From Litoditis marina (Eukaryota > Nematoda > Chromadorea > Rhabditida > Rhabditidae), in contig OZ038434.1 of assembly GCA_964036275.1 (NCBI GenBank), positions 19,209,879 to 19,273,878 of the forward strand: a stretch of 64,000 nucleotides of DNA. Reading direction: 5' to 3'. The position numbers and the translations under genes are program-made. The stretch's first letter is position 1, and every line of letters starts with the position of its first letter. Positions 11,301 to 26,085 of this stretch are shown here, piece after piece. The notes under the pieces are model-generated. The model did not search any database. It had not been told where the DNA came from and saw only the letters and a list, made by a program, of their open reading frames with translations.

Positions 11301-14300
11301 CCCTCACGTGCGTGTACTGACCGACGTATCGCATCCGAACACCGTAGAAACCTCACGACATCTTTATCTTCTCATCACCACAAATACAGAAAACTGAATA
11401 AAAGTATTGTTAGACAATGTTCCAGATCATCAGTTTACTACAGTAATTCGTTCATGTTTAGACAACTCTATTTCACCCTCACGTGCGTGTACTGACCGAC
11501 GTATCGCATCCGAAATCCGCAGAAACCTCACGACATCTTTATCTTCTCATTACCACAAATACAGAAAACTGAATAAAAGTATTGTAAGACAAGGTTCCAG
11601 ATCATCAGTTCACTACAGTAATTCGTTCTGTTTAGACAACTCTATTTCACCCTTACGTGCGTGTACTGACCGACGTATCGCATCCGAAATTCGCAGAAAC
11701 CTCAAGACATCTCTATATTCTCAACACCACAAATACAGAAAACTGAATAAAAGTATTGTAAGACAAGGTTCCAGATCATCAGTTCACTACAGTAATTCGT
11801 TCATGTTAAGACAACTCTATTTCACTCTCGCGTGCGTGTACTGACCGACGTATCGCATCCGAAATTCGCAGAAACCTCAAGACATCTCTATATTCTCAAC
11901 ACCACAAATACAGAAAACTGAATAAAAGTATTGTTAGAGAAGGTTCCAGATCATCAGTTCACTACAGTAATTCGTTCATGTTTAGAAACTCCATTTCACC
12001 CTCACGTGCGTGTACTGACCGACGTATCGCATCCGAACACCGTAGAAACCTCACGACATCTTTATCTTCTCATCACACAAATACAGAAAACTGAATAAAA
12101 GTATTGTTAGACAATGTTCCAGATCATCATTTACTACAGTAATTCGTTCATGTTTAGACAACTCTATTTCACCCTCACGTGCGTGTACTGACCGACGTAT
12201 CGCATCCGAACACCGTAGAAACCTCACGACATCTTTATCTTCTCATCACCACAAATACAGAAAACTGAATAAAAGTATTGTTAGACAATGTTCCAGATCA
12301 TCAGTTTACTACAGTAATTCGTTCATGTTTAGACAACTCTATTTCACCCTCACGTGCGTGTAACTGACCGACGTATCGCATCCGAAATCCGCAGAAACCT
12401 CACGACATCTTTATCTTCTCATTACCACAAATACAGAAAACTGAATAAAAGTATTGTTAGAGAAGGTTCCAGAGCATAAGTTCACTACAGTAATTCGTTC
12501 ATGTTTAGAACTCTGTTTCACCCTCACGTGCGTGTACTGACCGACGTATCGCATCCGAACACCGTAGAAACCTCACGACATCTTTATCTTCTCATCACCA
12601 CAAATACAGAAAACTGAATAAAAGTATTGTTAGACAAGGTTCCAGATCATCAGTTCACTACAGTAATTCGTTTATGTTTAGACAACTCTATTTCACCCTC
12701 ACGTGCGTGTACTGACCGACGTATCGCATCCGAATCCGCAGAAACTCACGACATCTTTATCTTCTCATTACCACAAATACAGAAAACTGAATAAAAGTAT
12801 TGCTAGACAAGGTTCCAGATCATCAGTTCACTACAGTAACTCGTTCATGTTTAGACAACTCTATTTCACCTCACGTGCGTGTACTGACCGACGTATCGCA
12901 TCCGAAATCCGCAGAAACCTCGAGACATCTCTATATTCTCAACACCACACATACAGAAAACTGAATAAAAGTATTGTTAGAGAAGGTTCCAGAGCATAAG
13001 TTCACTACAGTAATTCGTTCATGTTTAGAAAACTCCATTTCACCCTCACGTGCGTGTACTGACCGACGTATCGCATCCGAACACCGTAGAAACCTCACGA
13101 CATCTTTATCTTCTCATCACCACAAATACAGAAAACTGAATAAAAGTATTGTTAGACAATGTTCCAGATCATCAGTTTACTACAGTAATTCGTTCATGTT
13201 TAGACAACTCTATTTCACCCTCACGTGCGTTGTACTGACCGACGTATCGCATCCGAAATCCGCAGAAACCTCACGACATCTTTATCTTCATTACCACAAA
13301 TACAGAAAACTGAATAAAAGTATTGTAAGACAAGGTTCCAGATCATCAGTTCACTACAGTAATTCGTTCATGTTTAGACAACTCTATTTCACCCTTACGT
13401 GCGTGTACTGACCGACGTATCGCATCCGAAATTCGCAGAAACCTCAAGACATCTCTATATTCTCAACACCACAAATACAGAAAACTGAATAAAAGTATTG
13501 TAAGACAAGGTTCCAGATCATCAGTTCACTACAGTAATTCGTTCATGTTAAGACAACTCTATTTCACTCTCGCGTGCGTGTACTGACCGACGTATCGCAT
13601 CCGAAATTCGCAGAAACCTCAAGACATCTCTATATTCTCAACACCACAAATACAGAAAACTGAATAAAAGTATTGTTAGAGAAGGTTCCAGATCATCAGT
13701 TCACTACAGTAATTCGTTCATGTTTAGAAAACTCCATTTCACCCTCACGTGCGTGTGTACTGACCGACGTATCGCATCCGAACACCGTAGAAACCTCACG
13801 ACATCTTTATCTTCTCATCACCACAAATACAGAAAACTGAATAAAAGTATTGTTAGACAATGTTCCAGATCATCAGTTTACTACAGTAATTCGTTCATGT
13901 TTAGACAACTCTATTTCACCTCACGTGCGTGTACTGACCGACGTATCGCATCCGAACACCGTAGAAACCTCACGACATCTTTATCTTCTCATCACCACAA
14001 ATACAGAAAACTGAATAAAAGTATTGTTAGACAATGTTCCAGATCATCAGTTTACTACAGTAATTCGTTCATGTTAGACAACTCTATTTCACCCTCACGT
14101 GCGTGTACTGACCGACGTATTCGCATCCGAAATCCGCAGAAACCTCACGACATCTTTATCTTCTCATTACCACAAATACAGAAAACTGAATAAAAGTATT
14201 GTAAGACAAGGTTCCAGATCATCAGTTCACTACAGTAATTCGTTCATGTTAAGACAACTCTATTTCACCCTTACGTGCGTGTACTGATCGACGTATCGCA

Positions 14301-17300
14301 TCCGAAATCCGCAGAAACCTCGAGACATCTCTATATTCTCAACACCACACATACAGAAAACTGAATAAAAGTATTGTAAGACAAGGTTCCAGATCATCAG
14401 TTCACTACAGTAATTCGTTCATGTTAAGACAACTCTATTTCACTCTCACGTGCGTGTACTGATCGACGTATCGCATCCGAAATCCGCAGAAACCTCGAGA
14501 CATCTCTATATTCTCAACACCACACATACAGAAAACTGAATAAAAGTATTGTTAGAGAAGGTTTCCAGAGCATAAGTTCACTACAGTAATTCGTTCATGT
14601 TTAGAAAACTCCATTTCACCCTCACGTGCGTGTACTGACCGACGTATCGCATCCGAACACCGTAGAAACCTCACGACATCTTTATCTTCTCATCACCACA
14701 AATACAGAAAACTGAATAAAAGTATTGTTAGACAATGTTCCAGATCATCAGTTTACTACAGTAATTTGTTCATGTTTAGACAACTCTATTTCACCCTCAC
14801 GTGCGTGTACTGACCGACGTATCGCATCCGAAATCCGCAGAAACCTCACGACATCTTTATCTTCTCATTACCACAATACAGAAAACTGAATAGAAGTATT
14901 GTAAGACAAGGTTCCAGATCATCAGTTCACTACAGTAATTCGTTCATGTTTAGACAACTCTATTTCACCCTTACGTGCGTGTACTGACCGACGTATCGCA
15001 TCCGAAATTCGCAGAAACCTCAAGACATCTCCATATTCTCAACACCACAAAATACAGAAAACTGAATAAAAGTATTGTTAGAGAAGGTTCCAGAGCATCA
15101 GTTCACTACAGTAATTCGTTCATGTTAAGACAACTCTATTTCACTCTCGCGTGCGTGTACTGACCGACGTATCGCATCCGAAATTCGCAGAAACCTCAAG
15201 ACATCTCTATATTCTCAACACCACAAATACAGAAAACTGAATAAAAGTATTGTTAGAGAAGGTTCCAGATCATCAGTTCACTACAGTAATTCGTTCATGT
15301 TTAGAAAACTCCATTTCACCCTCACGTGCGTGTACTGACCGACGTATCGCATCCGAACACCGTAGAAACTCACGACATCTTTATCTTCTCATCACCACAA
15401 ATACAGAAAACTGAATAAAAGTATTGTTAGACAATGTTCCAGATCATCAGTTTACTACAGTAATTCGTTCATGTTTAGACAACTCTATTTCACCCTCACG
15501 TGCGTGTACTGACCGACGTATCGCATCCGAAATCCGCAGAAACCTCACGACATCTTTATCTTCTCATTACCACAATACAGAAAACTGAATAGAAGTATTG
15601 TAAGACAAGGTTCCAGATCATCAGTTCACTACAGTAATTCGTTCATGTTTAGACAACTCTATTTCACCCTTACGTGCGTGTACTGACCGACGTATCGCAT
15701 CCGAAATTCGCAGAAACCTCAAGACATCTCCATATTCTCAACACCACAAATACAGAAACTGAATAAAAGTATTGTTAGAGAAGGTTCCAGAGCATCAGTT
15801 CACTACAGTAATTCGTTCATGTTAAGACAACTCTATTTCACTCTCGCGTGCGTGTACTGACCGACGTATCGCATCCGAAATTCGCAGAAACCTCAAGACA
15901 TCTCTATATTCTCAACACCACAAATACAGAAAACTGAATAAAAGTATTGTTAGAGAAGGTTCCAGATCATCAGTTCACTACAGTAATTCGTTCATGTTTA
16001 GAAAACTCCATTTCACCCTCACGTGCGTGTACTGACCGACGTATCGCATCCGAACACCGTAGAAACCTCACGACATCTTTATCTTCTCATCACCACAAAT
16101 ACAGAAAACTGAATAAAAGTATTGTTAGACAATGTTCCAGATCATCAGTTTACTACAGTAATTCGTTCATGTTTAGACAACTCTATTTCACCCTCACGTG
16201 CGTGTACTGACCGACGTATCGCATCCGAAATCCGCAGAAACCTCACGACATCTTTATCTTCTCATTACCACAAATACAGAAAACTGAATAGAAGTATTGT
16301 AAGACAAGGTTCCAGATCATCAGTTCACTACAGTAATTCGTTCATGTTTAGACAACTCTATTTCACCCTTACGTGCGTGTACTGACCGACGTATCGCATC
16401 CGAAATTCGCAGAAACCTCAAGACATCTCTATATTCTCAACACCACAAATACAGAAAACTGAATAAAAGTATTGTTAGAGAAGGTTCCAGAGCATCAGTT
16501 CACTACAGTAATTCGTTCATGTTAAGACAACTCTATTTCACTCTCGCGTGCGTGTACTGACCGACGTATCGCATCCGAAATTCGCAGAAACCTCAAGACA
16601 TCTCTATATTCTCAACACCACAAATACAGAAAACTGAATAAAAGTATTGTTAGAGAAGGTTCCAGATCATCAGTTCACTACAGTAATTCGTTCATGTTTA
16701 GAAAACTCCATTTCACCCTCACGTGCGTGTACTGACCGACGTATCGCATCCGAACACCGTAGAAACCTCACGACATCTTTATCTTTTCATCACCACAAAT
16801 ACAGAAAACTGAATAAAAGTATTGTTAGACAATGTTCCAGATCATCAGTTTACTACAGTAATTCGTTCATGTTTAGACAACTCTATTTCACCCTCACGTG
16901 CGTGTACTGACCGACGTATCGCATCCGAACACCGTAGAAACCTCACGACATCTTTATCTTCTCATCACCACAATACAGAAAACTGAATAAAAGTATTGTT
17001 AGACAATGTTCCAGATCATCAGTTTACTACAGTAATTCGTTCATGTTTAGACAACTCTATTTCACCCTCACGTGCGTGTACTGACCGACGTATCGCATCC
17101 GAAATCCGCAGAAACCTCACGACATCTTTATCTTCTCATTACCACAAACACAGAAAACTGAATAAAAGTATTGTAAGACAAGGTTCCAGATCATCAGTTC
17201 ACTACAGTAATTCGTTCATGTTAAGACAACTCTATTTCACCCTTACGTGCGTGTACTGACCTACGTATCGCATCCGAAATCCGCAGAAACCTCAAGACAT

Positions 17301-19100
17301 CCTCTATATTCTCAACACCACAAATACAGAAAACTGAATAAAAGTATTGTTAGAGAAGGTTCCAGAGCATCAGTTCACTACAGTAATTCGTTCATGTTTA
17401 GACAACTCTATTTCACCCTCACGTGCGTGTACTGACCGACGTATCGCATCCGAAATTCGCAGAAACCTCAAGACATCTCTATATTCTCAACACCACAAAT
17501 ACAGAAAACTGAATAAAAGTATTGTTAGAGAAGGTTCCAGATCATCAGTTCACTACAGTAATTCTTTCATGTTTAGACAACTCTATTTCACCCTCACGTG
17601 CGTGTACTGACCGACGTATCGCATCCGAAATTCGCAGAAACCTCAAGACATCTCTATATTCTCAACACCACAAATACAGAAACTGAATAAAAGTATTGTT
17701 AGAGAAGGTTCCAGAGCATCAGTTCACTACAGTAATTCGTTCATGGTAAGGACAACTCTATTTCACTCTCGCGTGCGTGTACTGACCGACGTATCGCATC
17801 CGAAATCCGCAGAAACCTCAAGACAACTCTATATTCTCAACACCACAATTACAGAAAACTGAATAAAAGTATTGTTAGAGAAGGTTCCAGAGCATCAGTT
17901 CACTACAGTGATTCGTTCATGTCCTATACAACTCTATTTCACCCTCGCGTGCGTGTACTGACCGACGTATCGCATCCGAAATCCGCAGAAACCTCAAGAC
18001 ATCTTTATGTTCTCGACACCACAAATACAGCAAACTGAATAAAGTATTGTTAGAGAAGGTTCCAGAGCATCAGTTCACTACAGTTATTCGTTTATGTTTA
18101 GACAACTCTATTTCACCCTCACGTGCGTGTACTGACCGACTTATCGCATCCGAACACCGCAGAAACCTCACGACATCTTTATTTTCTCATCACCAGAAAT
18201 ACAGAAAACTGAATAAAAGTATTGTTAGACAAGGTTCCAGATCATCAGTTCACTACAGTAATTCGTTCATGTTTAGACAACTCTATTTCACAATCACGTG
18301 CGTGTACTGACCGACGTATCGCATCCGAAATCCGCAGAAACCTCACGACATCGTTATCTTCTCATTACCACAAATACAGAAAACTGAATAAAAGTATTGT
18401 TAGACAAGGTTCCAGATCATCAGTTCACTACAGTAATTCGTTCATGTTTAGACAACTATTTCACCCTCACGTGCGTGTACTGATCGACGTATCGCATCCG
18501 AAATCCGCAGAAACCTCAAGACATCTCTATATTCTCAACACCACACATACAGAAAACTGAATAAAAGTATTGTTAGAGAAGGTTCCAGAGCATAAGTTCA
18601 CTACAGTAATTCGTTCATGTTTAGAACTCTATTTCACCCTCACGTGCGTGTACTGACCGACGTATCGCATCCGAACACCGTAGAAACCTCACGACATATT
18701 TATCTTCTCATCACCACAAATACAGAAAACTGAATAAAAGTATTGTTAGACAAGGTTCCAGATCATCAGTTCACTACAGTAATTCGTTTATATTTAGACA
18801 ACTCTATTTCACCCTCACGTGCGTGTACTGACCGACGTATCGCATCCGAAATCCGCAGAAACCTCGAGACATCTCTATATTCTCAACACCACACATACAG
18901 AAAACTGAATAAAAGTATGTTAGAGAAGGTTCCAGAGCATAAGTTCACTACAGTAATTCGTTCATGTTTAGAACTCTATTTCACCCTCACGTGCGTGTAC
19001 TGACCGACGTATCGCATCCGAACACCGTAGAAACCTCACGACATCTTTATTTTCTCATCACCACAAATACAGAAAACTGAATAAAAGTATTGTTAGACAA
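8340..19100 (+). repeat. Indel-rich part of the left B arm
   Basis: Many monomers here carry 1-4 bp indels, for example CACAATACAG near 8408, CTATATCTC near 8742, GCGTGTGTAC near 9034, an extended A run near 10470 and CGTTGTACTG near 13230. From ~20 kb to the inversion point the monomer length is almost constant, apart from one recurring 174-bp type. Confidence 0.7.
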
Positions 19101-21887
19101 GGTTCCAGATCATCAGTTCACTACAGTAATTCGCTCATGTTTAGACAACTCTATTTCACCCTCACGTGCGTGTACTGATCGACGTATCGTATCCGAAATC
19201 CGCAGAAACCTCAAGACATCTCTATATTCTCAACACCACACATACAGAAAACTGAATAAAAGTATTGTTAGAGAAGGTTCCAGAGCATAAGTTCACTACA
19301 GTAATTCGTTCATGTTTAGAACTCTATTTCACCCTCACGTGCGTGTACTGACCGACGTATCGCATCCGAACACCGTAGAAACCTCACGACATCTTTATCT
19401 TCTCATCACCACAAATACAGAAAACTGAATAAAAGTATTGTTAGACAAGGTTCCAGATCATCAGTTCACTACAGTAATTCGTTTATGTTTAGACAACTCT
19501 ATTTCACCCTCACGTGCGTGTACTGACCGACGTATCGCATCCGAAATCCGCAGAAACCTCACGACATCTTTATCTTCTCATTACCACAAATACAGAAAAC
19601 TGAATAAAAGTATTGTTAGACAAGGTTCCAGATCATCAGTTCACTACAGTAATTCGTTCATGTTTAGACAACTCTATTTCACCCTCACGTGCGTGTACTG
19701 ACCGACGTATCGCATCCGAAATCCGCAGAAACCTCGAGACATCTCTATATTCTCAACACCACACATACAGAAAACTGAATAAAAGTATTGTTAGAGAAGG
19801 TTCCAGAGCATAAGTTCACTACAGTAATTCGTTCATGTTAAGACAACTCTATTTCACCCTCACGTGCGTGTACTGACCGACGTATCGCATCCGAAATTCG
19901 CAGAAACCTCAAGACATCTCTATATTCTCAACACCACAAATACAGAAAACTGAATAAAAGTATTGTTAGAGAAGGTTCCAGAGCATCAGTTCACTACAGT
20001 AATTCGTTCATGTTAAGACAACTCTATTTCACTCTCGCGTGCGTGTACTGACCGACGTATCGCATCCGAAATCCGCAGAAACCTCAAGACATCTTTATAT
20101 TCTCAACACCACAAATACAGCAAACTGAATAAAAGTATTGTTAGAGAAGGTTCCAGATCATCAGTTCACTACAGTAATTCGTTCATGTCTAGACAACTCT
20201 ATTTCACCCTCGCGTGCGTGTACTGACCGACGTATCGCATCCGAAATCCGCAGAAACCTCAAGACATCTCTATATTCTCAACACCACAAATACAGAAAAC
20301 TGAATAAAAGTATTGTTAGAGAAGGTTCCAGATCATCAGTTCACTACAGTAATTCGTTCATGTTTAGACAACTCTATTTCACCCTCACGTGCGTGTACTG
20401 ACCGACGTATCGCATCCGAAATTCGCAGAAACCTCAAGACATCTCTATATTCTCAACACCACAAATACAGAAAACTGAATAAAAGTATTGTTAGAGAAGG
20501 TTCCAGAGCATAAGTTCACTACAGTAATTCGTTCATGTTAAGACAACTCTATTTCACCCTCACGTGCGTGTACTGACCGACGTATCGCATCCGAAATCCG
20601 CAGAAACCTCAAGACATCTCTATATTCTCAACACCACAAATACAGAAAACTGAATAAAAGTATTGTTAGAGAAGGTTCCAGAGCATAAGTTCACTACAGT
20701 AATTCGTTCATGTTAAGACAACTCTATTTCACTCTCGCGTGCGTGTACTGACCGACGTATCGCATCCGAAATCCGCAGAAACCTCAAGACATCTCTATAT
20801 TCTCAACACCACAAATACAGAAAACTGAATAAAAGTATTGTTAGAGAAGGTTCCAGATCATCAGTTCACTACAGTAATTCGTTCATGTTTAGACAACTCT
20901 ATTTCACCCTCACGTGCGTGTACTGACCGACGTATCGCATCCGAAATTCGCAGAAGCCTCAAGACATCTCTATATTCTCAACACCACAAATACAGAAAAC
21001 TGAATAAAAGTATTGTTAGAGAAGGTTCCAGAGCATAAGTTCACTACAGTAATTCGTTCATGTTAAGACAACTCTATTTCACCCTCACGTGCGTGTACTG
21101 ACCGACGTATCGCATCCGAAATCCGCAGAAACCTCAAGACATCTCTATATTCTCAACACCACAAATACAGAAAACTGAATAAAAGTATTGTTAGAGAAGG
21201 TTCCAGAGCATAAGTTCACTACAGTAATTCGTTCATGTTAAGACAACTCTATTTCACTCTCGCGTGCGTGTACTGACCGACGTATCGCATCCGAAATCCG
21301 CAGAAACCTCAAGACATCTCTATATTCTCAACACCACAAATACAGAAAACTGAATAAAAGTATTGTTAGAGAAGGTTCCAGAGCATAAGTTCACTACAGT
21401 AATTCGTTCATGTTAAGACAACTCTATTTCACCCTCACGTGCGTGTACTGACCGACGTATCGCATCCGAAATTCGCAGAAACCTCAAGACATCTCTATAT
21501 TCTCAACACCACAAATACAGAAAACTGAATAAAAGTATTGTTAGAGAAGGTTCCAGAGCATAAGTTCACTACAGTAATTCGTTCATGTTTAGACAACTCT
21601 ATTTCACCCTCACGTGCGTGTACTGACCGACGTATCGCATCCGAAATTCGCAGAAACCTCAAGACATCTCTATATTCTCAACACCACAAATACAGAAAAC
21701 TGAATAAAAGTATTGGTAGAGAAGGTTCCAGAGCATAAGTTCACTACAGTAATTCGTTCATGTTTAGACAACTCTATTTCACCCTCGCGTGCGTGTACTG
21801 ACCGACGTATCGCATCCGAAATTCGCAGAAACCTCAAGACATCTCTATATTCTCAACACCACAAATACAGAAAACTGAATAAAAGTA

Positions 21888-24800
21888 TTGTTAGAGAAGG
21901 TTCCAGATCATCAGTTCACTACAGTAATTCGTTCATGTTTAGACAACTCTATTTCACCCTCGCGTGCGTGTACTGACCGACGTATCGCATCCGAAATTCG
22001 CAGAAACCTCAAGACATCTCTATATTCTCAACACCACAAATACAGAAAACTGAATAAAAGTATTGTTAGAGAAGGTTCCAGGGCATAAGTTCACTACAGT
22101 AATTCGTTCATGTTTAGACAACTCTATTTCACCCTCACGTGCGTGTACTGACCGACGTATCGCATCCGAAATTCGCAGAAACCTCAAGACATCTTTATAT
22201 TCTCAACACCACAAATACAGAAAACTGAATAAAAGTATTGTTAGAGAAGGTTCCAGAGCATCAGTTCACTACAGTAATTCGTTCATGTTAAGACAACTCT
22301 ATTTCACTCTCGCGTGCGTGTACTGACCGACGTATCGCATCCGAAATCCGCAGAAACCTCAAGACAACTCTATATTCTCAACACCACAATTACAGAAAAC
22401 TGAATAAAAGTATTGTTAGAGAAGGTTCCAGAGCATCAGTTCACTACAGTGATTCGTTCATGTCTAGACAACTCTATTTCACCCTCGCGTGCGTGTACTG
22501 ACCGACGTATCGCATCCGAAATCCGCAGAAACCTCAAGACATCTTTATATTCTCGACACCACAAATACAGCAAACTGAATAAAGTATTGTTAGAGAAGGT
22601 TCCAGAGCATCAGTTCACTACAGTTATCCGTTTATGTTTAGACAACTCTATTTCACCCTCACGTGCGTGTACTGACCGACTTATCGCATCCGAACACCGC
22701 AGAAACCTCACGACATCTTTATTTTCTCATCACCACAAATACAGAAAACTGAATAAAAGTATTGTTAGACAAGGTTCCAGATCATCAGTTCACTACAGTA
22801 ATTCGTTCATGTTTAGACAACTCTATTTCACCCTCACGTGCGTGTACTGACCGACGTATCGCATCCGAAATCCGCCGAAACCTCACGACATCGTTATCTT
22901 CTCATTACCACAAATACAGAAAACTGAATAAAAGTATTGGTAGACAAGGTTCCAGATCATCAGTTCACTACAGTAATTCGTTCATGTTTAGACAACTCTA
23001 TTTCACCCTCACGTGCGTGTACTGACCGACGAATCGCATCCGAACTTCGCAGAAACCTCAAGACATCTCTATATTCTCAACACCACAAATACAGAAAACT
23101 GAATAAAAGTATTGTTAGAGAAGGTTCCAGAGCATCAGTTCACTACAGTAATTTGTTCATGTTAAGACAACTCTATTTCACCCTCGCGTGCGTGTACTGA
23201 CCGACGTATCGCATCCGAACTCCGCAGAAACCTCAAGACATCTCTATATTCTCAACACCACAAATACAGAAAACTGAATAAAAGTATTGTTAGAGAAGGT
23301 TCCAGAGCATCAGTTCACTACAGTAATTCGTTCATGTTTAGAAAACTCTATTTCACCCTCGCGTGCGTGTACTGACCGACGTATCGCATCCGAAATCCGC
23401 AGAAACCTCAAGACATCTCTATATTCTCAACACCACAAATACAGAAAACTGAATAAAAGTATTGTTAGAGAAGGTTCCAGAGCATCAGTTCACTACAGTA
23501 ATTTGTTCATGTTAAGACAACTCTATTTCACCCTCGCGTGCGTGTACTGACCGACGTATCGCATCCGAACTCCGCAGAAACCTCAAGACATCTCTATATT
23601 CTCAACACCACAAATACAGAAAACTGAATAAAAGTATTGTTAGAGAAGGTTCCAGAGCATCAGTTCACTACAGTAATTCGTTCATGTTTAGAAAACTCTA
23701 TTTCACCCTCGCGTGCGTGTACTGACCGACGTATCGCATCCGAAATCCGCAGAAACCTCAAGACATCTCTATATTCTCAACACCACAAATACAGAAAACT
23801 GAATAAAAGTATTGTTAGAGAAGGTTCCAGAGCATCAGTTCACTACAGTAATTCGTTCATGTTTAGAAAACTCTATTTCACCCTCGCGTGCGTGTACTGA
23901 CCGACGAATCGCATCCGAAATCCGCAGAAACCTCAAGACATCTTTATATTCTCAACACCACAAATACAGAAAACTGAATAAAAGTATTGTTAGAGAAGGT
24001 TCCAGATCATCAGTTCACTACAGTAATTCGTTCATGTTTAGACAACTCTATTTCACCCTCGCGTGCGTGTACTGACCGACGTATCGCATCCGAAATTCGC
24101 AGAAACCTCAAGACATCTCTATATTCTCAACACCACAAATACAGAAAACTGAATAAAAGTATTGTTAGAGAAGGTTCCAGGGCATAAGTTCACTACAGTA
24201 ATTCGTTCATGTTTAGACAACTCTATTTCACCCTCACGTGCGTGTACTGACCGACGTATCGCATCCGAAATTCGCAGAAACCTCAAGACATCTTTATATT
24301 CTCAACACCACAAATACAGAAAACTGAATAAAAGTATTGTTAGAGAAGGTTCCAGAGCATCAGTTCACTACAGTAATTCGTTCATGTTAAGACAACTCTA
24401 TTTCACTCTCGCGTGCGTGTACTGACCGACGTATCGCATCCGAAATCCGCAGAAACCTCAAGACAACTCTATATTCTCAACACCACAATTACAGAAAACT
24501 GAATAAAAGTATTGTTAGAGAAGGTTCCAGAGCATCAGTTCACTACAGTGATTCGTTCATGTCTAGACAACTCTATTTCACCCTCGCGTGCGTGTACTGA
24601 CCGACGTATCGCATCCGAAATCCGCAGAAACCTCAAGACATCTTTATATTCTCGACACCACAAATACAGCAAACTGAATAAAGTATTGTTAGAGAAGGTT
24701 CCAGAGCATCAGTTCACTACAGTTATCCGTTTATGTTTAGACAACTCTATTTCACCCTCACGTGCGTGTACTGACCGACTTATCGCATCCGAACACCGCA

Positions 24801-26085
24801 GAAACCTCACGACATCTTTATTTTCTCATCACCACAAATACAGAAAACTGAATAAAAGTATTGTTAGACAAGGTTCCAGATCATCAGTTCACTACAGTAA
24901 TTCGTTCATGTTTAGACAACTCTATTTCACCCTCACGTGCGTGTACTGACCGACGTATCGCATCCGAAATCCGCCGAAACCTCACGACATCGTTATCTTC
25001 TCATTACCACAAATACAGAAAACTGAATAAAAGTATTGGTAGACAAGGTTCCAGATCATCAGTTCACTACAGTAATTCGTTCATGTTTAGACAACTCTAT
25101 TTCACCCTCACGTGCGTGTACTGACCGACGAATCGCATCCGAACTTCGCAGAAACCTCAAGACATCTCTATATTCTCAACACCACAAATACAGAAAACTG
25201 AATAAAAGTATTGTTAGAGAAGGTTCCAGAGCATCATTTCACTACAGTAATTTGTTCATGTTAAGACAACTCTATTTCACCCTCGCGTGCGTGTACTGAC
25301 CGACGTATCGCATCCGAACTCCGCAGAAACCTCAAGACATCTCTATATTCTCAACACCACAAATACAGAAAACTGAATAAAAGTATTGTTAGAGAAGGTT
25401 CCAGAGCATCAGTTCACTACAGTAATTCGTTCATGTTTAGAAAACTCTATTTCACCCTCGCGTGCGTGTACTGACCGACGTATCGCATCCGAAATCCGCA
25501 GAAACCTCAAGACATCTCTATATTCTCAACACCACAAATACAGAAAACTGAATAAAAGTATTGTTAGAGAAGGTTCCAGAGCATCAGTTCACTACAGTAA
25601 TTCGTTCATGTTTAGAAAACTCTATTTCACCCTCGCGTGCGTGTACTGACCGACGAATCGCATCCGAAATCCGCAGAAACCTCAAGACATCTTTATATTC
25701 TCAACACCACAAATACAGCAAACTGAATAAAAGTATTGTTAGAGAAGGCTCCAGAGCATCAGTTCACTACAGTAATTCGTTCATGTTTAGACAACTCTAT
25801 TTCACCCACACGTGCGTGTACTGACCGACGTATCGCATCCGAAATCCACAGAAACCTCACGACATCTTTATTTTCTCATTACCACAAATACAGAAAACTG
25901 AATAAAAGTATTGTTAGAGAAGGCTCCAGAGCATCAGTTCACTACAGTAATTCGTTCATGTTTAGAAAACTCTATTTCACCCTCGCGTGCGTGTACTGAC
26001 CGACGAATCGCATCCGAAATCCGCAGAAACCTCAAGACATCTTTATATTCTCAACACCACAAATACAGCAAACTGAATAAAAGTA
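21888..26085 (+). repeat. 12-monomer higher-order repeat (2,099 bp) in the left B arm
   Basis: The run of variants from ~21,888 to ~23,460 reappears 2,099 bp later (23,987 to ~25,560). It includes a GGGCATAAG variant (22,081 and 24,180), a GTGATTCG variant (22,450 and 24,549), and the 174-bp monomer with AATAAAGTATTG (22,580 and 24,679). 2,099 is 12 x 175 minus 1, which agrees with one 174-bp monomer per unit. Confidence 0.8.
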
